A DNA stretch of 38,511 nt from an uncultured Limnohabitans sp. (lineage in GTDB: Bacteria > Pseudomonadota > Gammaproteobacteria > Burkholderiales > Burkholderiaceae_C), in contig CALEYZ010000045.1 in assembly GCA_937928195.1 (NCBI GenBank), positions 1 to 38,511 on the forward strand, in the 5' to 3' direction. A program made the translations under genes and the position numbers. Every line of letters begins with the position of its first letter. Position 1 is the stretch's first letter. Below the pieces are notes generated by a model. It made no database searches, was not told where the DNA came from, and saw only the letters and a list, made by a program, of their open reading frames with translations. This document shows, piece by piece, positions 15,233 through 23,073 of the stretch.

Positions 15233-16374
15233 CAGGGCTTTATCGCAAGCTTCGCGCGCGCGCGCTCTCCGTTGTCGGGGGGGCTTTATTGGCTGTTTTC
15301 TTGACTGCTTGTTCAAGCACACCTGACAAACCAGCACCGACCGCTTTGGGCGATTTCAAGACCCAAATCAATGTGACCAAACTTTGGTCTGCTCAATTAG
15401 GCCCAGTGTCATCACCTTTGAGCGGGCAGATCGCCAAGGGGCAAATGGCCATTGCATCGACCAACGGTCTTGTGGCACTTTTAAATGCCGAAACAGGTGC
15501 TGAGACTTGGCGTTTGGCACTCGGTACGTCCTTGTCAGCAGGCGTCGGCACGGATGGCGTACGCCTTGCGGTCATTACGCAGGCCAATGAGTTAGTCACT
15601 TTGTCTCAGGGCAAAATCCTGTGGAAAAACAAGTTGCCAGCTTTGTCGTTCACTGCACCCCTGGTGGCGGGAGACCGCGTCTTTGTTCTGACCGCAGATC
15701 GAACTGTGATGGCCTTTGACGGTGCTTCGGGTCAAAAGCTTTGGAGCCAGCAACGTACGGGCGATGCATTGGTTTTGAAGCAAGCTGGCATTCTGACCAC
15801 ATTTCAAGACAATTTGCTGGTGGGATTGTCTGGCCGTCTGGTGGCCATGAACCCTGCTAACGGTGTGTCGAAATGGGAAGTTGCGATTGGTTCTTCAAGG
15901 GGAACCAACGAAGTGGAACGATTGGTCGATTTGATCGCAGGGGTTTCCCGAGTGAACAATGTCATTTGTGCCCGCGCTTTCCAAACATCGGTCACCTGCG
16001 TCGATGCCCTTAAGGGAAGCAACCTGTGGACCCGTTCTGCGCAGGGTCATGTCGGCCTCACTGGCACAGAGACGGCCCTGTTTGGCGCTGAGTCTGATGG
16101 TAAGTTGATGGCGTGGAATCGATCGAGTGGTCAAGTGCTATGGCAAACCGAGGCCTTACGCTTTCGTGGCTTGACAGCGCCAGTGGCTGCCGACGGGCAG
16201 CTGTTACTTGGTGACGAGCTGGGTTGGCTGCATTGGATTGATGCAAGCAACGGTCAAACGCTGGCCCGCTTACAAATTGATGCGTCTGGCATAGCCATGC
16301 CAGCGATGCGTGATGGAAAAACTTGGGTTGTCGTTGCTAAAAATGGCTTGATTCAAGCCCTGCGTGCCGACTAA
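15229..16374 (+). CDS. bamB: BamB, outer-membrane assembly lipoprotein
   Basis: Beta-propeller lipoprotein of the BAM complex. The signal peptide has four basic residues in the first eleven and ends in lipobox LTAC with Cys28. The mature part contains repeated PQQ-type propeller blades, e.g. GLVALLNAETGAETWRL, VMAFDGASGQKLWS and LMAWNRSSGQVLWQ, each with the typical G-x-x-x-W spacing. At 381 residues it has normal length. It is coupled to yfgM by ATGA and followed 20 bases later by der. BamD is encoded at 4719-5519, so two Bam lipoproteins are in this window but in separate units. Confidence 0.95.
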   Translation: MTGLYRKLRARALSVVGGALLAVFLTACSSTPDKPAPTALGDFKTQINVTKLWSAQLGPVSSPLSGQIAKGQMAIASTNGLVALLNAETGAETWRLALGTSLSAGVGTDGVRLAVITQANELVTLSQGKILWKNKLPALSFTAPLVAGDRVFVLTADRTVMAFDGASGQKLWSQQRTGDALVLKQAGILTTFQDNLLVGLSGRLVAMNPANGVSKWEVAIGSSRGTNEVERLVDLIAGVSRVNNVICARAFQTSVTCVDALKGSNLWTRSAQGHVGLTGTETALFGAESDGKLMAWNRSSGQVLWQTEALRFRGLTAPVAADGQLLLGDELGWLHWIDASNGQTLARLQIDASGIAMPAMRDGKTWVVVAKNGLIQALRAD

Positions 16375-16394
16375 AGCTCAACTGAAAGATAGAT

Positions 16395-17735
16395 TTGAAA
16401 CCCGTACTGGCCCTGGTCGGACGCCCCAATGTAGGCAAGTCCACGCTCTTTAACCGTCTTACCAAAAGTCGAGATGCCATCGTGGCCGACTTTGCTGGAC
16501 TCACACGCGACCGCCACTACGGCCAAGGTCGTCAAGGCCGTTACGAGTACATCGTGATTGACACGGGCGGTTTTGAACCCGACGCCAGTGCTGGCATCTA
16601 CAAAGAAATGGCAAAGCAAACGCAGCAGGCGGTTGCCGAGGCCGATGTGGTTGTGTTTGTGGTGGATGCCAGAGCTGGTGTTTCCGCGCAAGACCATGAC
16701 ATTGCAAAATACCTGCGTCGCATTGGCAAACCTTGCTTGTTGGTGGCCAACAAAGCAGAAGGTATGCGAGAGGGCGTTCAAATCAGCGAGTTCTACGAAC
16801 TGGGTCTGGGTGAGGTGATTCCTGTCTCTGCAGCACACGGTCAGGGTGTCCGCAGTTTGATCGAGTTGGCTTTAGATCCACTCATGTTGCCGGAGGACGA
16901 TGCAGACGCTGAGGTGGACACCTCCATCGTCAAACTGGCTGTGGCAGGGCGTCCCAATGTGGGCAAATCCACCCTCATCAACACGTGGTTAGGTGAGGAA
17001 CGTCTGGTTGCCTTTGACATGCCTGGCACTACACGCGACGCCATCACCGTTCCATTTGAACGCGATGGCCAAAAATTTGAACTGATCGATACCGCCGGTT
17101 TGAGACGCAAAGGAAAGGTGTTTGAAGCCATTGAGAAGTTCTCTGTGGTCAAAACACTTCAAGCCATTGAATCTGCCAACGTTGTCCTGTTATTGCTGGA
17201 CGCGACGCAAGGTGTGACGGAACAGGATGCGCACATTGCAGGCTTTATCTTGGACAGTGGCCGAGCCGTGGTTCTTGCCGTCAATAAATGGGATGCCGTC
17301 GATGAGTACCAACGTGAATTGGTGCACCGCTCCATCGAAAATCGACTGCCATTTCTCAAGTTCGCCAATTTGCACACCATTTCTGCCAAAAAGCGCCAAG
17401 GTTTGGGGCCTGTTTGGAAATCCATCACGCAGGCGCACAAGTCTGCCATGGTCAAAATGACCACGCCGGTTCTCACACGTTTGTTGCTAGAGTCAGTGCA
17501 ATTCCAAAGTCCGCAACGCGGTGGCATGTTCCGACCCAAACTGCGCTACGCGCATCAAGGCGGCATGAACCCCCCCGTCATTGTCATTCACGGCAACTCG
17601 CTAGAGCATGTGACGGAAACTTACAAGCGCTACCTTGAGGGTCGATTCAGAAAAGCCTTTGACTTGTCTGGCACACCCTTGCGGATTGAGATGAAAACGT
17701 CCCAAAATCCCTACGCTGACAAAGATTCGGACTAA
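16395..17735 (+). CDS. der: Der (EngA), double-GTPase ribosome assembly factor
   Basis: Essential GTPase for maturation of the 50S ribosomal subunit. Two tandem G domains are visible: G1 loops GRPNVGKST at 9-17 and again at 185-193, DTGGFEP and DTAGLRRKG as G3, and NKAE (119-122) and NKWD (297-300) as G4. A C-terminal KH-like domain ends near GTPLRIEMK. The start is TTG (16395), which places the G1 loop nine residues in, as in related Der proteins; no in-frame ATG exists before the G1 loop. It is the last gene before the hfq group. Confidence 0.97.
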   Translation: MKPVLALVGRPNVGKSTLFNRLTKSRDAIVADFAGLTRDRHYGQGRQGRYEYIVIDTGGFEPDASAGIYKEMAKQTQQAVAEADVVVFVVDARAGVSAQDHDIAKYLRRIGKPCLLVANKAEGMREGVQISEFYELGLGEVIPVSAAHGQGVRSLIELALDPLMLPEDDADAEVDTSIVKLAVAGRPNVGKSTLINTWLGEERLVAFDMPGTTRDAITVPFERDGQKFELIDTAGLRRKGKVFEAIEKFSVVKTLQAIESANVVLLLLDATQGVTEQDAHIAGFILDSGRAVVLAVNKWDAVDEYQRELVHRSIENRLPFLKFANLHTISAKKRQGLGPVWKSITQAHKSAMVKMTTPVLTRLLLESVQFQSPQRGGMFRPKLRYAHQGGMNPPVIVIHGNSLEHVTETYKRYLEGRFRKAFDLSGTPLRIEMKTSQNPYADKDSD

Positions 17736-17826
17736 TTTGTAAGGTTTTGACTGCTTTTGCGCAGCTTGTCTTTCAAGCATGTGTTAAGGTAAAACCCTTA
17801 ATTCAATTCAGAACACGGAGAATATC

Positions 17827-18075
17827 GTGAACAACAAAGGGCAACTTTTGCAAGACCCCTTCCTCAACGCATTGCGCCGAGAGCATGTGCCTGTGTCCAT
17901 TTATTTGGTCAATGGCATCAAACTTCAAGGCCAAATTGAGTCCTTCGACCAGTATGTGGTGTTGCTTCGCAACACAGTGACACAAATGGTCTACAAGCAC
18001 GCCATTTCAACCATTGTCCCAGGACGCGCAGTTAACCTTCCTGGTGCTGACGCTCCTGAAGACACGCCAGCCTAA
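17827..18075 (+). CDS. hfq: Hfq, RNA chaperone
   Basis: Hexameric Sm-like protein that pairs small RNAs with mRNAs. The 82-residue product shows the full Sm core: QDPFLNALRREHVPVSIYLV (proximal face), GIKLQGQIESFDQYVVLL (Sm1) and YKHAISTIVP (Sm2), with Gln8 and the KH dyad. The start is GTG, fixed by GGAG at 17817-17820 six bases upstream and by the family N-terminus NNKGQLLQ. The 91-base gap before it contains TTGACT at 17747-17752 and a 5-bp hairpin at 17764-17778. No -10 box at the right spacing was convincing, so the promoter is not placed. The short C-terminal tail of about 10 residues is normal for this group. Confidence 0.98.
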   Translation: MNNKGQLLQDPFLNALRREHVPVSIYLVNGIKLQGQIESFDQYVVLLRNTVTQMVYKHAISTIVPGRAVNLPGADAPEDTPA

Positions 18076-18084
18076 TCGCCTCCT

Positions 18085-19275
18085 TTGAGTAAAGATTTGG
18101 TCGATTCAACACCAGCTTTGTTGGTTGGTGTTGATTTTGGTTTGCCGCATTTCGATGGTGAACTGGATGAGTTAAGCCAATTGGCAATGACAGCTGGCAT
18201 GCGGCCAGTTGCCAAAATCACTTGCAAACGCAAGGCGCCAGATGCTGCTTTGTTTGTGGGTACTGGAAAAGCTGACGAAATCAAATTCATGGCCGAGCAG
18301 GTGGGGGCCCGTGAAATCTTGTTTGATCAATCACTCAGCCCAGCGCAGCAGCGAAATTTGGAACGGCACATGGGGCTGCCAGTCAACGATCGAACCTTGC
18401 TGATTCTGGAGATTTTTGCCCAGCGAGCGCGCAGTCATGATGGTAAATTGCAAGTGGAGTTGGCAAGGCTTCAATACCTCAGCACGCGTTTGGTACGCCG
18501 CTGGTCCCACTTGGAGCGCCAAAGGGGTGGTATCGGTACGCGCGGTGGTCCTGGCGAGACTCAAATTGAATTGGACCGTCGCATGATTGGCGATGCCATC
18601 AAGCGCACCAAAGAACGTTTGTCTAAAGTTAAAAAGCAGCGCTCGACGCAGCGCCGGCAGCGCGATCGCCGTAACGCATTCAATGTGTCTTTAGTGGGGT
18701 ACACCAACGCGGGCAAATCCACTTTGTTCAACGCCTTGGTCAAGGCTCGCGCCTATGCTGCCGATCAATTGTTTGCCACGCTGGACACCACCACACGCCA
18801 GTTGTATTTGGGTGAAGCTGGGCGCAGTGCTTCGGTATCGGACACAGTGGGTTTCATTCGAGATTTGCCGCATGGTTTGATTGATGCATTTCAGGCCACC
18901 TTGCAAGAGGCCGCCGATGCGGACTTGCTGATTCATGTGGTGGATGCCTCCAATCCCAATTTTCCCGAGCAGATGGCGGAAGTCAAACGTGTGCTGCATG
19001 AAATTGGCGCAGATCCTGTTCCGCAGTGGTTGGTCTTCAATAAAATTGACAACCTGCCAACCGAACGACGCCCCTTGGTTTTTCAAGATCAATACGAAGT
19101 CGATGGTCAAGCACTGACACGCATTTTTGTCAGTGCACAAACAGGCGAAGGCTTGCCATTGTTGCGACAACTGTTGGCGGAAGAAGTCATGAAAACCGCC
19201 TCAGAGCCTGAGCGCCAGGATGATCCGCGTTTTGACCTTGATATTTCCGGGGAAAATCCGGATGAATTTCCCTAA
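18085..19275 (+). CDS. hflX: HflX, ribosome-binding GTPase
   Basis: GTPase that binds the 50S subunit and splits stalled or heat-damaged 70S ribosomes. The HflX N-terminal domain includes the linker SHLERQRGGIGTRGGPGETQ (about 141-160), followed by the G domain: GYTNAGKST at 205-213, DTVGFIRDLPHGLIDAF as G3 and switch region, and NKID as G4. At 396 residues it has normal length. The proposed start is TTG, ten bases after hfq ends, without an evident Shine-Dalgarno sequence, so translation probably relies on hfq. The tail is acidic. Position between hfq and hflK is conserved in proteobacteria. Confidence 0.96.
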   Translation: MSKDLVDSTPALLVGVDFGLPHFDGELDELSQLAMTAGMRPVAKITCKRKAPDAALFVGTGKADEIKFMAEQVGAREILFDQSLSPAQQRNLERHMGLPVNDRTLLILEIFAQRARSHDGKLQVELARLQYLSTRLVRRWSHLERQRGGIGTRGGPGETQIELDRRMIGDAIKRTKERLSKVKKQRSTQRRQRDRRNAFNVSLVGYTNAGKSTLFNALVKARAYAADQLFATLDTTTRQLYLGEAGRSASVSDTVGFIRDLPHGLIDAFQATLQEAADADLLIHVVDASNPNFPEQMAEVKRVLHEIGADPVPQWLVFNKIDNLPTERRPLVFQDQYEVDGQALTRIFVSAQTGEGLPLLRQLLAEEVMKTASEPERQDDPRFDLDISGENPDEFP

Positions 19276-19286
19276 TAACTGATGTG

Positions 19287-19298
19287 ATTGTGCACAAT
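19287..19298. promoter_or_regulatory. 12-bp perfect palindrome between hflX and hflK
   Basis: ATTGTGCACAAT reads the same on both strands and lies 12 bases after the hflX stop and about 32 bases before the hflK start. It could be an operator half-site pair for a dimeric regulator. It has no spacer, so it would make a poor RNA hairpin. One such palindrome is expected every few kilobases by chance, so its placement, not its existence, is the signal. Confidence 0.35.
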
Positions 19299-19330
19299 GA
19301 GTGCCAGCAGATAAATACGTTAGAAAACGA

Positions 19331-20731
19331 ATGAACTTCAATCCCCGTGCTATCGACTGGCCCGCCATTCCACAACGCCTTCGCGGCATGTTCAATTTGA
19401 ACGATCAGCGATGGGGACGAGGCGATGACAAACCCACACAGGATGGACAAGAGGGTGCACAGCCTACAGCGCCACCCAGCGGTTCGGGGCCATCGCAGCA
19501 GCCTAACCAGCCGCATTCGGCACCGTCTTCCAACAAACCGGGCGCAAACTCGGGCCCACCTGACCTTGATGAGCTGTGGCGTGACTTGAACCGCAAGTTG
19601 TCTCAGTTTTTGGGTGGCAAAAATGGTGGCCCCCCTCACAAAGGTCCTCCCAATGGGTCTGGGCCCAATGGCATGCCGCCGGTTTTCAGAAATCTGGGCG
19701 TGGGTGTTATCTTGGGTGCCTTGCTGCTGATCTGGATGGGCACCGGTTTTTTCATTGTGCAAGAGGGCCAACAAGCCGTCATCACACAATTTGGCAAGTA
19801 CAAAACAACGGTAGGTGCTGGCTTTAATTGGCGGTTGCCTTACCCCATTCAAAAGCACGAACTGGTGTTTGTGACCCAAATCCGTTCGGTTGACATTGGT
19901 CGAGACAATGTCATCAAGGCAACTGGCCTGCGTGAGTCAGCCATGCTGACAGAGGATGAAAACATCGTCGAAATCAAGTTCGCGGTTCAATACCGTTTGA
20001 ATGATGCACGCGCTTATTTGTTCGAAAGTAAAAACCCCACAGAGGCTGTTGTTCAAGCGGCTGAAACAGCCGTGCGCGAGGTTGTCGGAAAAATGAAAAT
20101 GGATTCAGCCTTGGCAGAGGAGCGTGATCAAATTGCGCCGCGTGTCAGGGCCTTGATGCAAAACATCCTTGACCGCTACAAAGTCGGCATTGAAGTGGTG
20201 GGTATCAATTTGCAGCAAGGTGGTGTTCGGCCGCCCGAGCAAGTGCAAGCTGCTTTTGATGATGTGCTGAAAGCTGGTCAAGAGCGAGAGCGAGCCAAAA
20301 ATGAGGCGCAGGCTTATGCCAACGATGTGGTTCCACGTGCCGTAGGTGCAGCATCCCGTTTGAAAGAAGAGTCGCAGGCTTATCGTGAGCGCATTGTGGC
20401 GCAAGCAGAAGGTGATGCGCAACGCTTTAAAGCCATCTTGCCTGAGTACCAAAAAGCACCGCAGGTGACACGCGATCGGATGTATTTGGATGCAATGCAA
20501 CAAATTTACACCAACGTCACCAAAGTGGTGGTTGACAGCAAACAGGGCTCTAATTTGATGTACTTGCCCTTGGACAAGCTGATGCAAGTCACCAGCTCGC
20601 CTTTGGCGGCACCGGTTGCCCCTGAAGCTGCAACCAGTGGCAACATAACCCCAGCGCCGGCTCAGGGTGCGACACCTGCCGACCCTAGATCACGAGACAG
20701 TCTTCGTTCTCGTGATCGTGAAATTCGTTAA
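19331..20731 (+). CDS. hflK: HflK, FtsH protease modulator
   Basis: SPFH/band-7 protein that with HflC forms a large membrane cage around the FtsH protease. The frame opens at GTG 19301, but ATG 19331 was chosen because FNLNDQRWGRG then falls near the N-terminus as in relatives; neither start has a clear ribosome site. That gives 466 residues. The N-terminal 120 residues are cytoplasmic and Pro/Gly/Gln-rich, then one transmembrane helix lies at about 121-143, and the band-7 domain follows from VQEGQQAVITQFGKY. An Ala/Glu/Arg-rich coiled-coil stretch (ERERAKNEAQAYAN) ends the domain. hflC follows after 12 bases. Confidence 0.95.
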   Translation: MNFNPRAIDWPAIPQRLRGMFNLNDQRWGRGDDKPTQDGQEGAQPTAPPSGSGPSQQPNQPHSAPSSNKPGANSGPPDLDELWRDLNRKLSQFLGGKNGGPPHKGPPNGSGPNGMPPVFRNLGVGVILGALLLIWMGTGFFIVQEGQQAVITQFGKYKTTVGAGFNWRLPYPIQKHELVFVTQIRSVDIGRDNVIKATGLRESAMLTEDENIVEIKFAVQYRLNDARAYLFESKNPTEAVVQAAETAVREVVGKMKMDSALAEERDQIAPRVRALMQNILDRYKVGIEVVGINLQQGGVRPPEQVQAAFDDVLKAGQERERAKNEAQAYANDVVPRAVGAASRLKEESQAYRERIVAQAEGDAQRFKAILPEYQKAPQVTRDRMYLDAMQQIYTNVTKVVVDSKQGSNLMYLPLDKLMQVTSSPLAAPVAPEAATSGNITPAPAQGATPADPRSRDSLRSRDREIR

Positions 20732-20743
20732 GGACTCAGCAAA

Positions 20744-21655
20744 ATGAATCGTATTGGAATGTGGGCTTCGTCCCTTTTGCTGGTCCTGGCATTGGCCAGC
20801 TCCATGTTGTTTGTGGTGGATCAGCGTCAATTTGGTGTGGTTTACGCTTTGGGACAAATCAAAGAAGTCATCACGGAACCAGGTCTGAATATCAAGCTAC
20901 CGCCACCTTTGCAAAATGTCACCTACATTGACAAGCGTTTGCTGACTTTGGACAGCCCCGATACTGAACCCATGCTGACGGCTGAGAAGCAACGCGTCGT
21001 CATTGATTGGTATGTTCGCTGGCGCATCACTGATCCAATGGCCTACATTCGCAATGTGGGTTTGGATGAAAAAGCAGGTGCCAATCAATTGAACCGTGTT
21101 GTGCGCAATGCATTTCAAGAAGAGATTAACAAGCGGACTGTCAAGGACTTGCTGTCTCTCAGTCGTGATGTTCTGATGAACGATGTCAAACGTGAAGTGC
21201 TCGAGAAGGTCCGCGGCGATAAGCCTTGGGGCGTGGATGTGGTCGATGTTCGCATCACGCGGGCAGACTATGTGGATGCCATCACAGAATCTGTTTATCG
21301 TCGCATGGAGGCCGAGCGTAAGCGTGTGGCCAATGAATTGCGTTCTACGGGTGCAGCCGAGGGTGAAAAAATTCGAGCAGATGCAGATCGCCAGCGCGAA
21401 GTGACCATTGCCAATGCCTACCGTGAAGCCCAAAAAATCAAAGGGCAGGGTGATTCCCAAGCAGCTCGCATCTACAACGAATCCTTTGGCCGCGACCCCC
21501 AATTCGCACAGTTTTATCGCAGCTTGGATGCGTACAAAGCCAGTTTTGCGAAGAAGAGTGACGTGATGGTTCTGGACCCTAGCAACTCTGATTTTTTCAA
21601 AACCATGCGCGGCAACGCTGTCCCTGCATCCGTGGCAGCCCCTGCAAAGAAATAA
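20744..21655 (+). CDS. hflC: HflC, FtsH protease modulator
   Basis: Partner of HflK in the FtsH-HflKC complex of the inner membrane. One N-terminal transmembrane helix (about 5-25) leads into the SPFH domain, with DQRQFGVVYALGQI, the conserved acidic loop DSPDTEPMLTAEKQRVVID and VDVVDVRITRADY. The coiled-coil region RMEAERKRVANELRS follows, then EGEKIRADADRQREV and a C-terminal extension ending in PAKK. At 303 residues it is a normal length. It ends directly against the next gene: TAA is followed at once by GTG. Confidence 0.96.
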   Translation: MNRIGMWASSLLLVLALASSMLFVVDQRQFGVVYALGQIKEVITEPGLNIKLPPPLQNVTYIDKRLLTLDSPDTEPMLTAEKQRVVIDWYVRWRITDPMAYIRNVGLDEKAGANQLNRVVRNAFQEEINKRTVKDLLSLSRDVLMNDVKREVLEKVRGDKPWGVDVVDVRITRADYVDAITESVYRRMEAERKRVANELRSTGAAEGEKIRADADRQREVTIANAYREAQKIKGQGDSQAARIYNESFGRDPQFAQFYRSLDAYKASFAKKSDVMVLDPSNSDFFKTMRGNAVPASVAAPAKK

Positions 21656-21847
21656 GTGAATTTTTGGCCTTCGGTCTTGGCGGCATTGGCCTTGGTTTTG
21701 ATTTTTGAGGGGCTTTTGCCCCTCATTTCGCCAAGCAAATGGCGAGACATGTTCAGGCAGTTGCTGCAGCTTCAGGACGGTCAAATTCGTTTTTTTGGGC
21801 TGACCACTGTCTTACTGGGCTTCTTTCTTTTGATTTGGCTCATTTAG
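21656..21847 (+). CDS. DUF2065 small membrane protein (YjeT-like)
   Basis: The 63-residue product has two hydrophobic helices, about 4-24 and 45-62, joined by a basic loop (PSKWRDMFRQL), matching the DUF2065/YjeT family whose function is unknown. The start is GTG, immediately after the hflC TAA with no intervening base. E. coli yjeT also follows hflC, so the association with the FtsH-HflKC modulators is conserved. A role in that complex would be inference only. Confidence 0.88.
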   Translation: MNFWPSVLAALALVLIFEGLLPLISPSKWRDMFRQLLQLQDGQIRFFGLTTVLLGFFLLIWLI

Positions 21848-21861
21848 AGCCTGTTTGAACC

Positions 21862-21869
21862 GGTAAAAT
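21862..21869 (+). promoter_or_regulatory. Possible -10 box for hisZ-purA
   Basis: GGTAAAAT lies 28 bases before the hisZ start and contains TAAAAT (21864-21869), four of six consensus bases. No -35 hexamer at 16-18 bases was found. Similar G-rich extended -10 sequences precede ndk and purL in this window. Confidence 0.3.
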
Positions 21870-21897
21870 CCCTGTTTTAACAGCCCCCTTATTTGCC

Positions 21898-23073
21898 ATG
21901 TCCGCTTGGGTCCTGCCGGATCACATCGCCGATGTCTTGCCTTCAGAAGCCAGACACATCGAAGAACTCCGAAGATTGCTTTTAGACACTGCCCGAAGCT
22001 ATGGCTTTGAGCTGGTGTCGCCGCCGCTGCTTGAGCACATCGAGTCATTGCTCACAGGCACTGGCAAAGCCCTTGATTTGCAAACCTTCAAACTGGTCGA
22101 CCAAATTTCAGGTCGCATGATGGGTTTACGGGCGGATACCACGCCTCAGGTTGCACGCATTGACGCACACTTGCTGAACCGCCAGGGCGTGACACGCCTG
22201 TGCTACTGTGGTCCCGTGCTTCACACGCAGCCAGATCGTCCGCACGCGACTCGCGAGCCCTTGCAGTTGGGGGCCGAAATTTTTGGGCATGCGGGTCTAG
22301 AAGCCGATTTGGAAGTCTTGCAGTTGGCTTTGGATTGCCTACAAGCCGCCCAAATGGGGGAAGTACTGGTTGACCTGGCCGATGCGCGCATCGTCAGCAG
22401 TCTCCTCGATGGCTTGTCTTTGACAGAGGCCATGCGTGGCGAGGTCTATGCTGCTTTGGCTTCCAAAAACTCATCGGCACTGGCCGAGTTGTCGCAAAAG
22501 TTTCCGGCCGACATTCAGGCAGGCTTGATGAACCTGATCGATTTGTATGGCGATGCCTCGGTTTTGAATCGTGCTCTCGAGACGCTGCCTGCCAATCCGC
22601 AAATTAAATTGGCCATTGAGCAATTGAAATGGCTCAGCGAACAGTTGCCGCAAGTTCAATTCAAGTTTGATCTGGCCGATGCGCGGGGATACGCTTATTA
22701 CAGTGGTTTGCGTTTTGCCATTTATGCCAAAGGTGCCAGCGATGCGGTGGTTCGCGGTGGCCGCTACGACGGTGTTGGTGCCGTGTTTGGTCATGAAATC
22801 AGCCGCGACCGACCTGCTGTCGGTTTCAGCCTAGACCTGAAGCAATGGGTCGGTGTAGTGCCTCAACTGTCACTCAAGGCCGCCATTCGCGCACCTTGGG
22901 GAACGTCGGCAGACCTGCGTTCAGCCATTACCAAACTTCGCCAGCAAGGTGAAACTGTTGTCTGCCACTTACCTGGCCATGACAGTGAAATTGATGAATT
23001 CCAATGCGATCGCCAGCTGACTGAAGTGGCGGGGCAATGGGTAGTTAAAGCCATTGAAAACAAAGCAAAATGA
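21898..23073 (+). CDS. hisZ: HisZ, ATP phosphoribosyltransferase regulatory subunit
   Basis: Catalytically inactive histidyl-tRNA-synthetase paralogue that forms the regulatory subunit of short-form HisG in the first step of histidine synthesis. The class II fold is visible in LRADTTPQVARIDAHL, CYCGPVLHTQP (in place of the MGPMFRHERP of HisS), ARGYAYYSGLRFAIY and RGGRYDGVGAVFG. The anticodon-binding domain of HisS is missing, and the length is 391 residues. The presence of hisZ implies a short hisG elsewhere. The stop overlaps the purA start in ATGA; hisZ-purA behind hflC is a typical betaproteobacterial arrangement. Confidence 0.95.
   Translation: MSAWVLPDHIADVLPSEARHIEELRRLLLDTARSYGFELVSPPLLEHIESLLTGTGKALDLQTFKLVDQISGRMMGLRADTTPQVARIDAHLLNRQGVTRLCYCGPVLHTQPDRPHATREPLQLGAEIFGHAGLEADLEVLQLALDCLQAAQMGEVLVDLADARIVSSLLDGLSLTEAMRGEVYAALASKNSSALAELSQKFPADIQAGLMNLIDLYGDASVLNRALETLPANPQIKLAIEQLKWLSEQLPQVQFKFDLADARGYAYYSGLRFAIYAKGASDAVVRGGRYDGVGAVFGHEISRDRPAVGFSLDLKQWVGVVPQLSLKAAIRAPWGTSADLRSAITKLRQQGETVVCHLPGHDSEIDEFQCDRQLTEVAGQWVVKAIENKAK

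Noticed and set aside
14573..15337. Open frame of 254 codons antisense to yfgM and the start of bamB
   Set aside because: Shadow of genes with clear family membership and signal or membrane features; no motif seen.
17747..17790. TTGACT as -35 of an hfq promoter
   Set aside because: The hexamer is good, but no -10 lies 16-18 bases downstream; the nearest candidate TAAGGT at 17785 is 32 bases away.
20897..21784. Open frame of 295 codons antisense to hflC and the DUF2065 gene
   Set aside because: It spans two well-supported genes on the other strand and shows no domain or plausible ribosome site.
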